64,000 nucleotides of DNA from an uncultured Oscillospiraceae bacterium (GCA_934591845.1 CAKTPO010000001.1:1-64000); one strand, 5' to 3'; counted from the first letter of the stretch, positions 1-11,938 are shown. The notes: generated by a model not told the origin, from the letters alone. A program made the numbers and translations.

Positions 1-75
1 ATGGGTGCCACAGCGCCGCAGCGCTGTGAACTTTTCGTTAATTATTTCGTTGTCTACTTGACGGGGCGCAGTTCA
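1..75 (+). mobile_element. possible right end of an IS3-family insertion sequence (partial)
   Basis: Bases 51-75 read tgtctacttgacggggcg followed by cagttca. This resembles the right terminal repeat of IS3/IS150-group elements, which typically carries a TGTCTA tract, a G-rich block and a CAGTTCA or CAGTACA end. An inverted repeat (acagcgc-cgca-gcgctgt, 10-27) lies just inside. No transposase is visible; it would lie left of the window. The call rests on the resemblance of one end only. Confidence 0.35.
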
Positions 76-103
76 AACGCCTGGGCAGGGTGCTTTTTTG
101 GCT

Positions 104-2714
<2,611 letters not shown>

Positions 2715-2770
2715 ACCACCACCCCCATTGGATAAACTATGGCCGAAAGCAGCGGATCATGCGCATGTGG

Positions 2771-5158
2771 TTATAGTTTTTTCATATGGGTGCCTGCGGC
2801 CTTGGCCATGAGCTTTTTGGTTCCGATGTCGTCAAAGGCAACTTCCAGCAAGGCATCGCCCCCCATTTTCAGCACAGAAAGCACCATGCCCTTGCCAAAG
2901 GCGGCGTGCATCACCATGTCGCCCTTTCTGAACTCCGGGATAGGGGCTGACGGGGCAGCCTGCGCCCGGAGGGTGGAAGACAGATACCCGCTTCCACGGG
3001 CGACATGCCGCTCATAGCTCTCCCGCTTCCCTTCCTGGACCTGGGGACGATAGCCGCCACGTTTGACAATACAGCTCTCTGGGATTTCTTTCAAGAACCG
3101 GGAAGGCAGCGCCGAGGAGGTGCGGCCGTAAATCATACGCTGTCTGGCATGGCTGAGGGTCAGGGTTTTCTTGGCACGGGTAATGGCCACGTAGCAAAGG
3201 CGACGTTCTTCTTCCATCTCCTCCTGGTCACCGATGGCCCGCATTCCCGGGAACAAGCCGTCTTCAAAGCCTACCAGGAATACATGGGGGAATTCCAGAC
3301 CCTTGGCAGAGTGAATGGTCATCATCACCACCGCATCGTCCCCTTCGTTGTACTGCTCCAAGTCGGTATAGAGGGAGATTTCTTCCAGGAATCCGGAAAG
3401 GCTGGGCTCGGTGGTGTTGGCCAGGTAAGATTGGATACTGGATTTGAATTCCTTTACGTTTTCCAGCCGGGTTTTATTCTCCTCTGTGGGCTTATTGGTA
3501 AGCATATCCGCATAGCCTGTACGGATCAGCAGCTCGTCATAGAATTCCGGCAGGCTCATGCCGCTCTCCAAAAGCCCAGCCAAATCTTCAATCAAGGCAG
3601 AGAACCGCAGGAGTTTTTCTGCGGATTTTTCAAGAGGCCCATAGTTATAGGGGTCACAGACCACATCATAGATGCTCTTTCCCTCGGCTGCTGCCAGCTT
3701 TTGGACGGTTTCAATGGTCTTTGCGCCCAAGCCTCTGGGCGGGTTATTGATGATCCGCTCCAACCGTAGGTCATCGGAGCGGTTGTTGACGACACACAGA
3801 TAGGACAGCATATCTTTGATTTCAGAGCGTTCAAAGAATCGCATTCCTCCAATGACCCGGTAGGGAATGCCGTTTCGTTTCAGGGCATATTCCATGGAGT
3901 TGGACTGGGCATTGGTCCGGTACAAAATAGCATAGTCCTTAAAATCATGGCCTTTGGACTTGGAAAGGATCTGGCTGGCAACGAAATTGCCCTCTGCCCC
4001 TTCGGTTTCGGCCTCGTAAACCAGAATCGGTTCTCCGCTTCCGTTGGAGGTCCAAAGGTGTTTCCCTTTCCGCCCCTGGTTATGAGCGATCACCGCATTG
4101 GCCGCATCCAGAATGGATTGGGTGGAGCGATAATTCTGCTCCAGGCGAATGGCTCTGGCACCGGGGTACTGTTCCTCGAAATTCAGGATATTTTCAATGG
4201 TAGCCCCCCGGAACCGATAAATACTCTGATCATCGTCACCAACGACACAGATGTTGCGGTGTTTCCCGGCAAGAAGCTCTGTCAGAAGATACTGCACATG
4301 GTTGGTATCCTGATACTCGTCAACCAGAACGTAATGAAATTTTCGCTGATAGTATTCCCGGACTTCCGCATCCTGTTGGAGAAGCTTGACAGTCACATAG
4401 AGAATATCGTCAAAGTCCAAGGCGTTATTATCTTTCAAACGACTTTGATAAATGCCATAGACCTTGGCAATTTGCAAAATACGCAGATCCGATGCGCCCT
4501 GGCTGTCTTCCAGCATTTGCTCCGGAGAAATGAGCCGGTCTTTTTGCCTTCCGATGATGCTCAGCACATAGCGAGGGGGGAAGGTTTTATCATCCAGACC
4601 CAATTCCTTTAGGATCTCTTTCATAAGCCGCTCGGAGTCCGAGGTGTCATAAATGGTAAAGCTGGAGGTATACCCCATGCGGTCAATATATCTGCGCAGG
4701 ATGCGGCAGCAGGCAGCGTGGAAGGTCATGGCCCAGATGTCCTCAGCACCCTCTCCCAGCATGGCGGTCAAACGTTCTTTCAGCTCTCCGGCAGCCTTGT
4801 TTGTAAAGGTGATGGCAATAACATTCCAGGGTTTTGTAGGCTCTAAGGTACAGAGCCTGTCTGCATGTTCCAGCTGTTTCTCGGTGGGTTCAGCCGGAAA
4901 GTTTTCCAGAAAATACACGTCCTCATCCTGAATTTCTTCCGGAATCTCCTGGCCGTCAGAAGCCCGGCCATAGCGCAGGATGTTGGCAATTCGGTTGATG
5001 AGCACAGTGGTTTTTCCGCTTCCGGCACCGGCCAGCAGCAGCAGGGGGCCTTCCGTGGTAAGCACAGCTTCCCGCTGCATATCATTCAGAAACGCAAAAC
5101 GGGAAGCAATATAATTTCGGCGGGCAGTCAAAAAACGGGAATCCAATTCATCATTCAT
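2771..5158 (-). CDS. pcrA: ATP-dependent DNA helicase, UvrD/PcrA family
   Basis: This is a superfamily 1A 3'-5' DNA helicase of 795 residues, used in repair, removal of RecA filaments and resolution of replication-transcription conflicts. It has Walker A GAGSGKTT near the N-terminus, the Walker B region VDEYQDTN, the motif GDDDQSIYRFRGA, and late motifs including MTIHSAKGLEF and VAITRAKKTL. The C-terminal Tudor-like tail has the pattern FRKGDMVMHAAFGKG typical of PcrA. The ATG at 5158 has an upstream AGGTG; an in-frame ATG at 5173 is an alternative. A second UvrD-type helicase is at 23772-25919. Confidence 0.93.
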   Translation of the reverse strand: MNDELDSRFLTARRNYIASRFAFLNDMQREAVLTTEGPLLLLAGAGSGKTTVLINRIANILRYGRASDGQEIPEEIQDEDVYFLENFPAEPTEKQLEHADRLCTLEPTKPWNVIAITFTNKAAGELKERLTAMLGEGAEDIWAMTFHAACCRILRRYIDRMGYTSSFTIYDTSDSERLMKEILKELGLDDKTFPPRYVLSIIGRQKDRLISPEQMLEDSQGASDLRILQIAKVYGIYQSRLKDNNALDFDDILYVTVKLLQQDAEVREYYQRKFHYVLVDEYQDTNHVQYLLTELLAGKHRNICVVGDDDQSIYRFRGATIENILNFEEQYPGARAIRLEQNYRSTQSILDAANAVIAHNQGRKGKHLWTSNGSGEPILVYEAETEGAEGNFVASQILSKSKGHDFKDYAILYRTNAQSNSMEYALKRNGIPYRVIGGMRFFERSEIKDMLSYLCVVNNRSDDLRLERIINNPPRGLGAKTIETVQKLAAAEGKSIYDVVCDPYNYGPLEKSAEKLLRFSALIEDLAGLLESGMSLPEFYDELLIRTGYADMLTNKPTEENKTRLENVKEFKSSIQSYLANTTEPSLSGFLEEISLYTDLEQYNEGDDAVVMMTIHSAKGLEFPHVFLVGFEDGLFPGMRAIGDQEEMEEERRLCYVAITRAKKTLTLSHARQRMIYGRTSSALPSRFLKEIPESCIVKRGGYRPQVQEGKRESYERHVARGSGYLSSTLRAQAAPSAPIPEFRKGDMVMHAAFGKGMVLSVLKMGGDALLEVAFDDIGTKKLMAKAAGTHMKKL

Positions 5159-5183
5159 AGAAGCACCTATCATTTCTTTCTAA

Positions 5184-5247
5184 GGAACCCCTGATCCCAT
5201 CCAGAAACAGCCGTTTCCCGGCTATAGATGATGGATTCAGAGGTTCC
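5184..5247. repeat. long imperfect hairpin between sigF and pcrA
   Basis: The arms GGAACCCCTGATCCCATC and GATGGATTCAGAGGTTCC are complementary apart from small mismatches. They enclose a second hairpin, AGCCG-TTTC-CCGGCT. No U-run follows on the minus strand, so it is not a standard terminator for sigF. It may be an mRNA processing or stabilising structure, or a small dispersed repeat. Confidence 0.5.
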
Positions 5248-5297
5248 CTCATTCGTGGCCTCTATTTTACCGCAGACGGGCCAAAAATGCAAGCGGT

Positions 5298-6011
5298 TTA
5301 CAATTCTTCCGACAGCTTTCCACGAAGAAGACCAAGCGCCTTTCTCTCAATGCGGGAGACCTGGACCTGACTGATACCCAGAACCTGGGCAGTCCGCTGC
5401 TGGGTCAGCCCGTGGAAATAGCGCAGCGAAACCACCTGACATTCCCGCTGAGGAAGAGTCTGAATGGCTTGCCGCAGGGCGATTTTTTCAACCATCCGTT
5501 CCTCGGATTCGGTGTCCGTCAACACGTTTTCCAGTGTGAATCCTTCCTCGCCGGTTTCCCGGTAGATGGACTCCGTGGCGGCGGTGGCGGTTTCCGCCAT
5601 GGCGATTTCTTCTGGGGTCAGTCCGGTTTCGCCGGAAAGCTCTGAAAGTCCCGGCTCCCTGCCCAGCTGCAAGGTCAGGCGGCTGCGGGCGGCTTTGATG
5701 GCGGCAGACTGCTCTTTGAGTCCTCTGGATACCTTTACTGCACCGTCATCCCGCAGGAACCGCCGGATCTCTCCGGAAATTTTTGGTACAGCATAGGTGG
5801 AAAACTGGGTACCAAAAGCCGGGTCAAACCGCTCTACTGCCTTTAAAAACCCCAGGCAGCCCAATTGATACAGGTCTTCCAATTCCGTCCCCCGCCCCTG
5901 AAACCGTCGGGCCACCGCCCAGATCAGTCCGGCGTTTTCACTGACCAGCTGCTCTGCAGCGGAAGCATCTCCCGATTGCGCCCGGATGATCAGTTCTTCC
6001 GGAACACTCAT
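5298..6011 (-). CDS. sigF: RNA polymerase sporulation sigma factor SigF
   Basis: This 237-residue sigma-70 family factor switches on early forespore genes. Region 2 is seen in ELEDLYQLGCLGFLKAVERF (core binding) followed by FSTYAVPKISGEIRRFLRDD (-10 recognition). Region 4 is at the C-terminus (LPQRECQVVSLRYF...QVSRIERKAL), a helix-turn-helix for -35 recognition. The start overlaps the spoIIAB stop by 4 bases. Gene order spoIIAA-spoIIAB-sigF matches the classical spoIIA operon, in which SpoIIAB holds SigF inactive until asymmetric division. Confidence 0.96.
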   Translation of the reverse strand: MSVPEELIIRAQSGDASAAEQLVSENAGLIWAVARRFQGRGTELEDLYQLGCLGFLKAVERFDPAFGTQFSTYAVPKISGEIRRFLRDDGAVKVSRGLKEQSAAIKAARSRLTLQLGREPGLSELSGETGLTPEEIAMAETATAATESIYRETGEEGFTLENVLTDTESEERMVEKIALRQAIQTLPQRECQVVSLRYFHGLTQQRTAQVLGISQVQVSRIERKALGLLRGKLSEEL

Positions 6012-6439
6012 TGCCGCCGTTGGAGTTTCCGGCGCATATGTACGGAGGTGCCCCGACCTTCTACAGAGGTGATTTCCAGGCTGGACATGAAACTTTCCAT
6101 AATGGTAAAGCCCATACCGCTACGTTCTGCACCGCCGGTGGTGAAGCTGGGTCGTCTGGCCTGCTCCACATCGGGAATGCCCACGCCTTTGTCCTTGATG
6201 ACAATATCCAGAACATTGTCTTTTAGAATCCGGCATCGCAGGGTAATGATCCCCAGCTCCTTGGGGTATGCGTGGACTATGCAATTGGTGACCGCCTCAG
6301 AGACTGCGGTACGAATATCCCCCAGTTCTTCCAGGGTGGGGTCCAGCTGGGCGGCAAAGCAGGCTACGGCACTTCTGGCAAAGGCTTCATTGCAGGATTT
6401 ACTGGGGAATTCCAGAATCATATAATTTCCGAACTTCAT
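6008..6439 (-). CDS. spoIIAB: anti-sigma F factor SpoIIAB
   Basis: This 143-residue GHKL-fold protein kinase binds SigF and phosphorylates the anti-anti-sigma SpoIIAA. The N-box AVSEAVTNCIVHAY, the DKGVGIPD loop and the GMGFTIMESFM glycine-rich segment form the ATP site. It overlaps spoIIAA upstream and sigF downstream by 4 bases each, implying translational coupling and balanced stoichiometry. Length is normal for the family. Confidence 0.96.
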   Translation of the reverse strand: MKFGNYMILEFPSKSCNEAFARSAVACFAAQLDPTLEELGDIRTAVSEAVTNCIVHAYPKELGIITLRCRILKDNVLDIVIKDKGVGIPDVEQARRPSFTTGGAERSGMGFTIMESFMSSLEITSVEGRGTSVHMRRKLQRRQ

Positions 6440-6753
6440 GATACCGCCTCCCGAATTTCCACAAGCTTGTCAAGGCCGGAGGCCCGGAATACCCGCATGG
6501 GCTGGGGAGAAATGCCGGTAAGCAGCAGCTTTCCCTCAATTTGGCTCATGCTGCGCAGGGCGTTGATGACCACGGCGATGCCGGAGGAATCTACAAAGGT
6601 CACATCCCGAAAATCCAGGACGCAAACCTCTGGCATATAGGTTTCTATTTTTGCGGCAATCACCTGAATGTAGGCCTTGGCGCAGTGGTGATCGATTTCC
6701 CCGGTCAGAGCAACGGTCAGTTTTCCGCTGTCCAGAAAACTGGTAAAATTCAT
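6436..6753 (-). CDS. spoIIAA: anti-sigma F factor antagonist SpoIIAA
   Basis: This is a 105-residue STAS-domain protein. When unphosphorylated it captures SpoIIAB and frees SigF. The phosphoacceptor serine lies in the family motif FVDSSGIAVV (about residue 56). An AAAGGAGG ribosome site stands 8 bases before the ATG. It is the first gene of the spoIIA operon; a SigH-like promoter lies just upstream. Confidence 0.95.
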   Translation of the reverse strand: MNFTSFLDSGKLTVALTGEIDHHCAKAYIQVIAAKIETYMPEVCVLDFRDVTFVDSSGIAVVINALRSMSQIEGKLLLTGISPQPMRVFRASGLDKLVEIREAVS

Positions 6754-6779
6754 GTTAAAATCCTCCTTTGTGTGTGGTG

Positions 6780-6807
6780 CTATTCAGTATAGCTTTTGAT
6801 TTCCGCA
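6780..6807 (-). promoter_or_regulatory. candidate SigH-type promoter of the spoIIA operon
   Basis: On the minus strand TGCGGAAAT (6799-6807) and ACTGAATAG (6780-6788) are separated by 10 bases. They resemble the SigH elements RnAGGAwww and RnnGAATww, with one mismatch in the first and a spacer slightly shorter than usual. No good SigA promoter is visible here. spoIIA is SigH-dependent in Bacillus and Clostridium. Confidence 0.45.
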
Positions 6808-6833
6808 CTTCCTGTCGGAATGGCATCCGGGAA

Positions 6834-6869
6834 TAAAAAAAGCCGGAAAGAGACAGTATCCCTTTCCGG
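6834..6869 (-). terminator. rho-independent terminator upstream of spoIIA
   Basis: On the minus strand CCGGAAAG and CTTTCCGG form a stem followed by C and a T7 tract. It is the second of two terminators after valS and insulates spoIIA from valS transcription. Confidence 0.8.
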
Positions 6870-6899
6870 AGACCAGTATCATTCAGATGATTTCCTTTC

Positions 6900-6936
6900 A
6901 AAAAATATGTGGGAACAGCCCGAAGACCGTTCCCAC
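6900..6936 (-). terminator. rho-independent terminator of valS
   Basis: On the minus strand GTGGGAAC...GTTCCCAC forms a stem with a short loop, followed by ATATTTTTTG. It lies 22 bases after the valS stop. Confidence 0.85.
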
Positions 6937-6957
6937 ATTGTTTCTATTTGCTTTGAA

Positions 6958-9591
6958 TCAAAGAGACTGAAGCGCAGCCAGGCTCTCTTCCAGGGCGGCG
7001 ATCAGATCGGCAGCCTTTTTGGCTTTTTCCCGCTCGGCATTTACAACTGCCTCAGGGGCACGGGAAATGAAGTTCTCGTTGGAAAGCTTGCCGTTAAGGC
7101 TTGCCAGATTCTTTCTGGCCTTTTCCAGTTCCTTGCCGATTCGCTCCTGCTCCTTGGCAATGTCCACCAACTGGCCCATGGGGATATAGAGCTTGGCATC
7201 AGCGGTGGCACAGGTCACCAGGCCATTCAGGTTTTCGGGCTCCTTTTCCAGCAGCTCCACCTTGTCGGCATAAGCCAAACGCTGGATAAAGCCCGCACCC
7301 TGGGCAAAGACCTGGGGGGTGGAGGTGAGCACATACAGCGTTGCTTTCTTGGAGGGAGGTACGTTCATTTCGGCTCTGCGGTTACGAATAGCCCGGATGG
7401 CGTTCATAACAGACTCCATATGGGCTTCTTCCGTGGCAAAATTCAGTTCCTCGGAAGCCACCGGCCACTGGGCAACAATCAGAGCAGTCTGGCGCTGAGG
7501 CAGGCTCTGCCAAATCTCCTCGGTAATGAAGGGCATGAAGGGGTGCAGCAGACGGAGGGTCTGATCCAGCACGTATACCAGCACCTGCAGGGCGGTATTC
7601 TTGCGGGAAGCATCCTCGCTGTACAGTCTGGCCTTGGTCAGCTCAATATACCAGTCACAGTAGGTATCCCAGATGAAGTCGTAGATTTTCTGAACCGCAA
7701 TGCCCAGTTCATACCGCTCCATGTTGTCGGTGACCTCTGCAATCAGGGTATTCAGCTTGGAAAGCACCCACTTATCCGCAATTTCCAGTTCCTTGGGAAG
7801 CTGCGGCACAAAGTCCTCACGCAGGTTCATTAGAACGTAACGAGAGGCGTTCCAGAGCTTATTTGCAAAATTCCGCATGGCTTCGCAGCGTTCCACATAG
7901 AAACGCATGTCATTTCCGGGAGAGTTGCCGGTGATCATGTTCATACGCAGGGCATCGCAACCGTATTTAGAAATCATTTCCAGGGGGTCAATGCCGTTGC
8001 CCAGAGACTTGGACATTTTCCGGCCCTTATCGTCACGCACCAGGCCATGGATCAATACGGTGTGGAAAGGCGTTTTGCCGGTGTGTTCACAGCCGGAGAA
8101 AATCATCCGGGCGACCCAGAAGAAGATAATATCATAACCGGTGACCAGAACATCCGTGGGATAGAAATAATCCAGGTCCGGGTTCTTGTCCGGCCAGCCC
8201 AGGGTCTCAAAGGGCCACAGAGCGGAGCTGAACCAGGTATCCAGAACGTCCGGGTCCCGCTCGATATGGGTAGAGCCGCAACGCTCACACTTGCAGGCAT
8301 CCTCCCGGGAAACCGTCATGTGACCGCAGTCGGCGCAGGTCCAGGCAGGAATCTGATGGCCCCACCACAGCTGACGGGAAATACACCAGTCACGAACGTT
8401 TTCCATCCAGTTCAGGTAGGTTTTGGTAAAGCGTTCCGGAACGAACTTGGTTTCGCCGTCCTTGACTACCCGAATGGCTTCCTCGGCCAGGGGCTTCATT
8501 TTTACAAACCACTGGGCGGAGATGATGGGCTCCACATCGTTATGGCAGCGATAGCAGGTTCCCACATTGTGGGAGTAGTCCTCCACCTTTACAAGATAAC
8601 CCTGAGTTTCCAGGTCAGCAACGATTTGTTTTCTGGCTTCATACCGGTCGAGGCCCTGGTATTTGCCCCCCAGCTCGTTGACCTTGCCCTCGTCATCCAG
8701 CACCCGGATCACCTCCAGGTTGTGCCGCAGACCGACTTCAAAGTCGTTGGGGTCATGGGCGGGGGTCATTTTGACACAGCCGGTACCAAAGTCCATTTCC
8801 GCATAGGCATCGGCAACCACGGGAATGGGCTTATTCAGCAGGGGCAGAATCACATTTTTTCCAACAATGGAACGGTAGCGCTCATCCTCGGGATTGACAC
8901 AGACACCGGAGTCACCCAGCATGGTTTCCGGACGGGTGGTGGCAACAATGACTTCACCGGTACCGTCTTCCAGAGGATAGCGGATGTGCCACAGATGGCC
9001 GGGCTTATCCACATATTCCACTTCCGCGTCACTCAGTGCGGTGACACAGTGGGGACACCAGTTGATGATGCGGCTGCCTTTGTAAATCAGGCCCTTTTCG
9101 TACAGGGAGACGAATACCTCCCGCACGGCCTTGGAGCAACCCTCATCCATGGTGAACCGGGCACGGTCCCAGTCACAGCTGGCACCCAGCTTCTTCTGCT
9201 GCTCTACAATGCGGTTGCCGAATCGGTTTTTCCAGTCCCAAACCCGTTCCAGGAACTTTTCACGGCCCAGATCGTAGCGGGTCAGGCCCTCTTTCCGCAG
9301 TTCTTCCTCCACTTTGATTTGGGTGGCAATACCGGCATGATCCACACCGGGGATCCAGAGGGCGTTATAGCCCTGCATCCGCTTGAAACGAATGATGCTG
9401 TCCTGCAAGGTTGCATCCATGGCATGGCCCATGTGCAGCTGGCCGGTCACATTGGGAGGGGGCATGACGATGGTAAAGGGCTTCTTGTTCTCATCCCGCT
9501 CTGCGTGGAAGTAACCACCCTCCTGCCACATGTTGTAGATCTCGGTTTCTACGGCCTGGGGCTCGTAGACCTTGTTTAATTCTTTTGCCAT
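6958..9591 (-). CDS. valS: valyl-tRNA synthetase
   Basis: This 877-residue class I aminoacyl-tRNA synthetase charges tRNA-Val. The HIGH-type motif is in [15 protein letters not shown] (about 45-60) and the KMSKS motif is KMSKSLGNG (about 530). Between them are the editing domain and a metal-binding insert (CADCGHM...CKCERCG). The C-terminus is a helical tRNA-binding coiled coil ([15 protein letters not shown]...). The ATG at 9591 follows AAAGGAG. Expression is controlled by the T-box leader immediately upstream and ends at the terminator at 6900-6936. Confidence 0.97.
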   Translation of the reverse strand: MAKELNKVYEPQAVETEIYNMWQEGGYFHAERDENKKPFTIVMPPPNVTGQLHMGHAMDATLQDSIIRFKRMQGYNALWIPGVDHAGIATQIKVEEELRKEGLTRYDLGREKFLERVWDWKNRFGNRIVEQQKKLGASCDWDRARFTMDEGCSKAVREVFVSLYEKGLIYKGSRIINWCPHCVTALSDAEVEYVDKPGHLWHIRYPLEDGTGEVIVATTRPETMLGDSGVCVNPEDERYRSIVGKNVILPLLNKPIPVVADAYAEMDFGTGCVKMTPAHDPNDFEVGLRHNLEVIRVLDDEGKVNELGGKYQGLDRYEARKQIVADLETQGYLVKVEDYSHNVGTCYRCHNDVEPIISAQWFVKMKPLAEEAIRVVKDGETKFVPERFTKTYLNWMENVRDWCISRQLWWGHQIPAWTCADCGHMTVSREDACKCERCGSTHIERDPDVLDTWFSSALWPFETLGWPDKNPDLDYFYPTDVLVTGYDIIFFWVARMIFSGCEHTGKTPFHTVLIHGLVRDDKGRKMSKSLGNGIDPLEMISKYGCDALRMNMITGNSPGNDMRFYVERCEAMRNFANKLWNASRYVLMNLREDFVPQLPKELEIADKWVLSKLNTLIAEVTDNMERYELGIAVQKIYDFIWDTYCDWYIELTKARLYSEDASRKNTALQVLVYVLDQTLRLLHPFMPFITEEIWQSLPQRQTALIVAQWPVASEELNFATEEAHMESVMNAIRAIRNRRAEMNVPPSKKATLYVLTSTPQVFAQGAGFIQRLAYADKVELLEKEPENLNGLVTCATADAKLYIPMGQLVDIAKEQERIGKELEKARKNLASLNGKLSNENFISRAPEAVVNAEREKAKKAADLIAALEESLAALQSL

Positions 9592-9599
9592 TACGATCT

Positions 9600-9840
9600 C
9601 CTTTCCATCAAAAAGCCCCGGGTGAAAAACACCCAGGGCGAAAAATCCGCGGTACCACCTGAATTTCCGGTTTCCCGGACACTCTTACGCTGTAACGGGC
9701 TGACCCGTACTGCCCTACTTTTTTCAGGCAGTCCGCTCCCGGGCGACCATTTCCCTGCCGTCTTGAGCGTTTTCACCAACCACGCTTTCTCTGAAATCCG
9801 GCAGAACGGGGAAACCTCCCGATCCATGCGTTTGCATTTG
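9600..9840 (-). promoter_or_regulatory. T-box riboswitch leader of valS
   Basis: The conserved T-box sequence AGGTGGTACCGCGG lies at 9647-9660 (minus strand). A terminator hairpin GCCCTGGGTG/CACCCGGGGC with a T5 tail follows (9610-9639). Farther upstream an AGAGAA...GGTTGGTGAAAACGC segment fits Stem I. A valine codon GUC at 9745-9747, near the 3' side of Stem I, is a plausible specifier but was not proved by folding. Uncharged tRNA-Val should stabilise the antiterminator and raise valS expression. Confidence 0.9.
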
Positions 9841-9846
9841 TGACAT

Positions 9847-9875
9847 ATTTTACCCAAGAATCCCCGGATTGTCAA
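9847..9875 (-). promoter_or_regulatory. SigA-type promoter of the valS T-box transcript
   Basis: On the minus strand TTGACA (9870-9875), a 17-base spacer, then TAAAAT (9847-9852). It is divergent from the promoter at 9894-9922. Confidence 0.85.
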
Positions 9876-9893
9876 GGCTCAATTCTATTTTTC

Positions 9894-9922
9894 TTGACGG
9901 ACGGTGCATTCCTGACTATAAT
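9894..9922 (+). promoter_or_regulatory. SigA-type promoter of the GT2 glycosyltransferase gene
   Basis: TTGACG (9894-9899), a 17-base spacer, then TATAAT (9917-9922), 31 bases before the ATG of the next gene. Confidence 0.88.
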
Positions 9923-9953
9923 AGGGTGTATTAACGAATTTGGAGTGTAGCGT

Positions 9954-10898
9954 ATGATCAAGCTTTCCCTGGTAGTCCCCTGTTATAATGAGGGGGAAAA
10001 TGTGATCCCATTTCACGAGGCGGTATTGAATGCTTTCCGGGACTGCGGCTATGCCATTGAAATCGTTTATGTGGATGACGGCAGCCGGGATGCCACTTTG
10101 CATAATTTGAAAAAAATTTATGCCCGGCAGGATTGCCCGGTGAAAATCGTTTCTTTCTCCCGCAATTTTGGAAAAGAGGCCGGAATTTACGCAGGATTAC
10201 AGCATGCCTCCGGAGATTACATCAGCCTTATTGATGCGGATTTGCAGCAACGCCCGGAAATTGTGCGGGATATGGTTCAAATGTTGGAGGAAGAACCGGA
10301 ATACGATATAGTGGCCGCCTATCAGGATCGCCGCAATGAAGGAAAAGTGCTGTCTTTCTTCAAAAGGAGTTTTTATTCCATCATCAATCGCCTTTCCAAA
10401 GTTTCCTTGCAGGCAGATGCCAGTGATTTCCGAACTTTCCGCCGAAGTGTTCGTGACAGCATTCTGGAACTTGGTGAATATCACCGCTTTTCCAAGGGAA
10501 TTTTTGCCTGGGTCGGCTATAACACCCTCTTTATTCCCTATACCGCCTGCCCGCGGCAGAATGGGTCTACCAAGTGGAGTTTCTGGAAGCTTTTGAACTA
10601 CGCCATGGAAGGGATCGTTGGCTTTTCCACAGCACCGCTGCGGCTTGCAACCATTCTGGGTTCTGCTACAGGTGTTGCCGCATTGATTTATTTGATTTGC
10701 GTGATTCTGGAAAAGCTGATCAAGGGTATTGCTGTTCCCGGATATGCGACCATCATTGTTCTGCTGCTGTTTTATTCCAGCATGCAGCTGTTTTGCATTG
10801 GTATTATCGGAGAATATGTGGGCCGGAACTTTGAGCAAAGCAAGAATCGCCCTATATATATTGCAAAAGAGGTTATTGGAGAAGAAGATTCCCAGTGA
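9954..10898 (+). CDS. GT2 family glycosyltransferase, GtrB/DPM1-like
   Basis: This 314-residue protein probably transfers a sugar from a nucleotide donor to polyprenyl phosphate at the inner face of the membrane. The GT2 core starts LSLVVPCYNEGENV and contains VYVDDGSRD and the metal-binding SLIDADLQQRPE. Two hydrophobic helices near the C-terminus (about 235-255 and 262-285) match GtrB-type bactoprenol glucosyltransferases. GtrB enzymes usually work with a GtrA flippase; a GtrA-like gene is 52 kb away at 62520. The gene is monocistronic, with its own promoter and terminator. The sugar is unknown. Confidence 0.85.
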   Translation: MIKLSLVVPCYNEGENVIPFHEAVLNAFRDCGYAIEIVYVDDGSRDATLHNLKKIYARQDCPVKIVSFSRNFGKEAGIYAGLQHASGDYISLIDADLQQRPEIVRDMVQMLEEEPEYDIVAAYQDRRNEGKVLSFFKRSFYSIINRLSKVSLQADASDFRTFRRSVRDSILELGEYHRFSKGIFAWVGYNTLFIPYTACPRQNGSTKWSFWKLLNYAMEGIVGFSTAPLRLATILGSATGVAALIYLICVILEKLIKGIAVPGYATIIVLLLFYSSMQLFCIGIIGEYVGRNFEQSKNRPIYIAKEVIGEEDSQ

Positions 10899-10904
10899 AC
10901 TCGC

Positions 10905-10934
10905 AAAAACCCGACCTGGAAAGGCCGGGTTTTT
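10905..10934. terminator. bidirectional terminator between convergent GT2 genes
   Basis: AAAAACCCGACC and GGCCGGGTTTTT form a stem with A-run and T-run flanks, so it can end transcripts from both sides. Confidence 0.85.
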
Positions 10935-10969
10935 AAGCAATCATGGGGGCATTTTACCGGAAATACCAA

Positions 10970-11935
10970 TCAGCGGTCCTTATCGTCCTCTTCCCAGGTG
11001 CGTTCACTGATAATATATCTGGGCCGGTGCTTGGTTTCCATGTAAATCTTTCCGATGTACTCACCGATCACGCCAAGGCAAATAAGCTGAACACCGCCCA
11101 TAAAGCAGACGATGCAGACGGTGGAGGCCCAGCCGCTGACGGTGCTACCTACGAAATGGGAGACCAGGGCCCAGATCACGGCAATAAAGCTCAGCAGGGA
11201 TACAATACAGCCAAACCCGGTGATCATCCGGATGGGCTTTACGGAAAGACTGGTGATGCCGTCAAAGGCCAGAGCCAGCATCTTTTTCAAGGGATAGTGG
11301 CTTTCTCCGGCGATCCGCTCGGCCCGCTCATAATAGACACTGGTACTCTTGAAGCCCACCAGAGGAATCATGCCCCGCAGGAAAATATTGACCTCCTTGA
11401 AGTTGGCAAATTCCTGTAAAACCCTGCTGGAAATCAGGCGGTAGTCCGCATGGTTGAAAACCACTTCGGCCCCCATCCAATTCATAAGCTTATAGAAGCC
11501 CTCGGCGGTGAAACGTTTGAAGAAAGTATCGGTGTCCCGCTTGCTGCGCACACCGTAGACGACCTCACAGCCATCCAAGTAGGCATCCACCATTTTATCC
11601 ATGGCGTTGATGTCGTCCTGGCCGTCGCAATCAATGGAAATGGTAATGTCGCAGCGGTCTTTGGCCTCCATGAGTCCTGCCAGGACTGCATTCTGATGCC
11701 CACGGTTGCGACTTTGGCTGATGCCAAGATAATGAGGGTCGTTTTTGGAAAGGTTTTCAATAATGTTCCAGGTGTTGTCTTTAGAGCCGTCGTTTACAAA
11801 AAGAACACGGCTATCCTGGGACACTTTCCCGGCGGCTTCCAAATCCTGGATTTTTTTCAGAAACATGGGGGCAGTAATGGGAAGAACTTTTTCCTCATTA
11901 TAGCAGGGAATGACAATGTAAAGAACAGGGTGCAT
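10970..11935 (-). CDS. GT2 family glycosyltransferase, GtrB/DPM1-like
   Basis: This 321-residue GT2 enzyme has the start LYIVIPCYNEEKVLP, the VLFVNDGSKDNTW strand and the SIDCDGQDD metal site. Two C-terminal transmembrane helices (about 230-255 and 265-290) make it a membrane-bound polyprenyl-phosphate glycosyltransferase of the GtrB type. The ribosome site AAAGGAG overlaps the last codons of the upstream membrane protein gene, so the two are translated together. It could supply a lipid-linked sugar to that membrane protein. The donor sugar cannot be told from sequence. Confidence 0.85.
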   Translation of the reverse strand: MHPVLYIVIPCYNEEKVLPITAPMFLKKIQDLEAAGKVSQDSRVLFVNDGSKDNTWNIIENLSKNDPHYLGISQSRNRGHQNAVLAGLMEAKDRCDITISIDCDGQDDINAMDKMVDAYLDGCEVVYGVRSKRDTDTFFKRFTAEGFYKLMNWMGAEVVFNHADYRLISSRVLQEFANFKEVNIFLRGMIPLVGFKSTSVYYERAERIAGESHYPLKKMLALAFDGITSLSVKPIRMITGFGCIVSLLSFIAVIWALVSHFVGSTVSGWASTVCIVCFMGGVQLICLGVIGEYIGKIYMETKHRPRYIISERTWEEDDKDR

Positions 11936-11938
11936 AGT

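Noticed and set aside
8047..9579. 510-codon plus-strand open frame
   Set aside because: It is entirely antisense to valS, has no ribosome site and no domain-like sequence.
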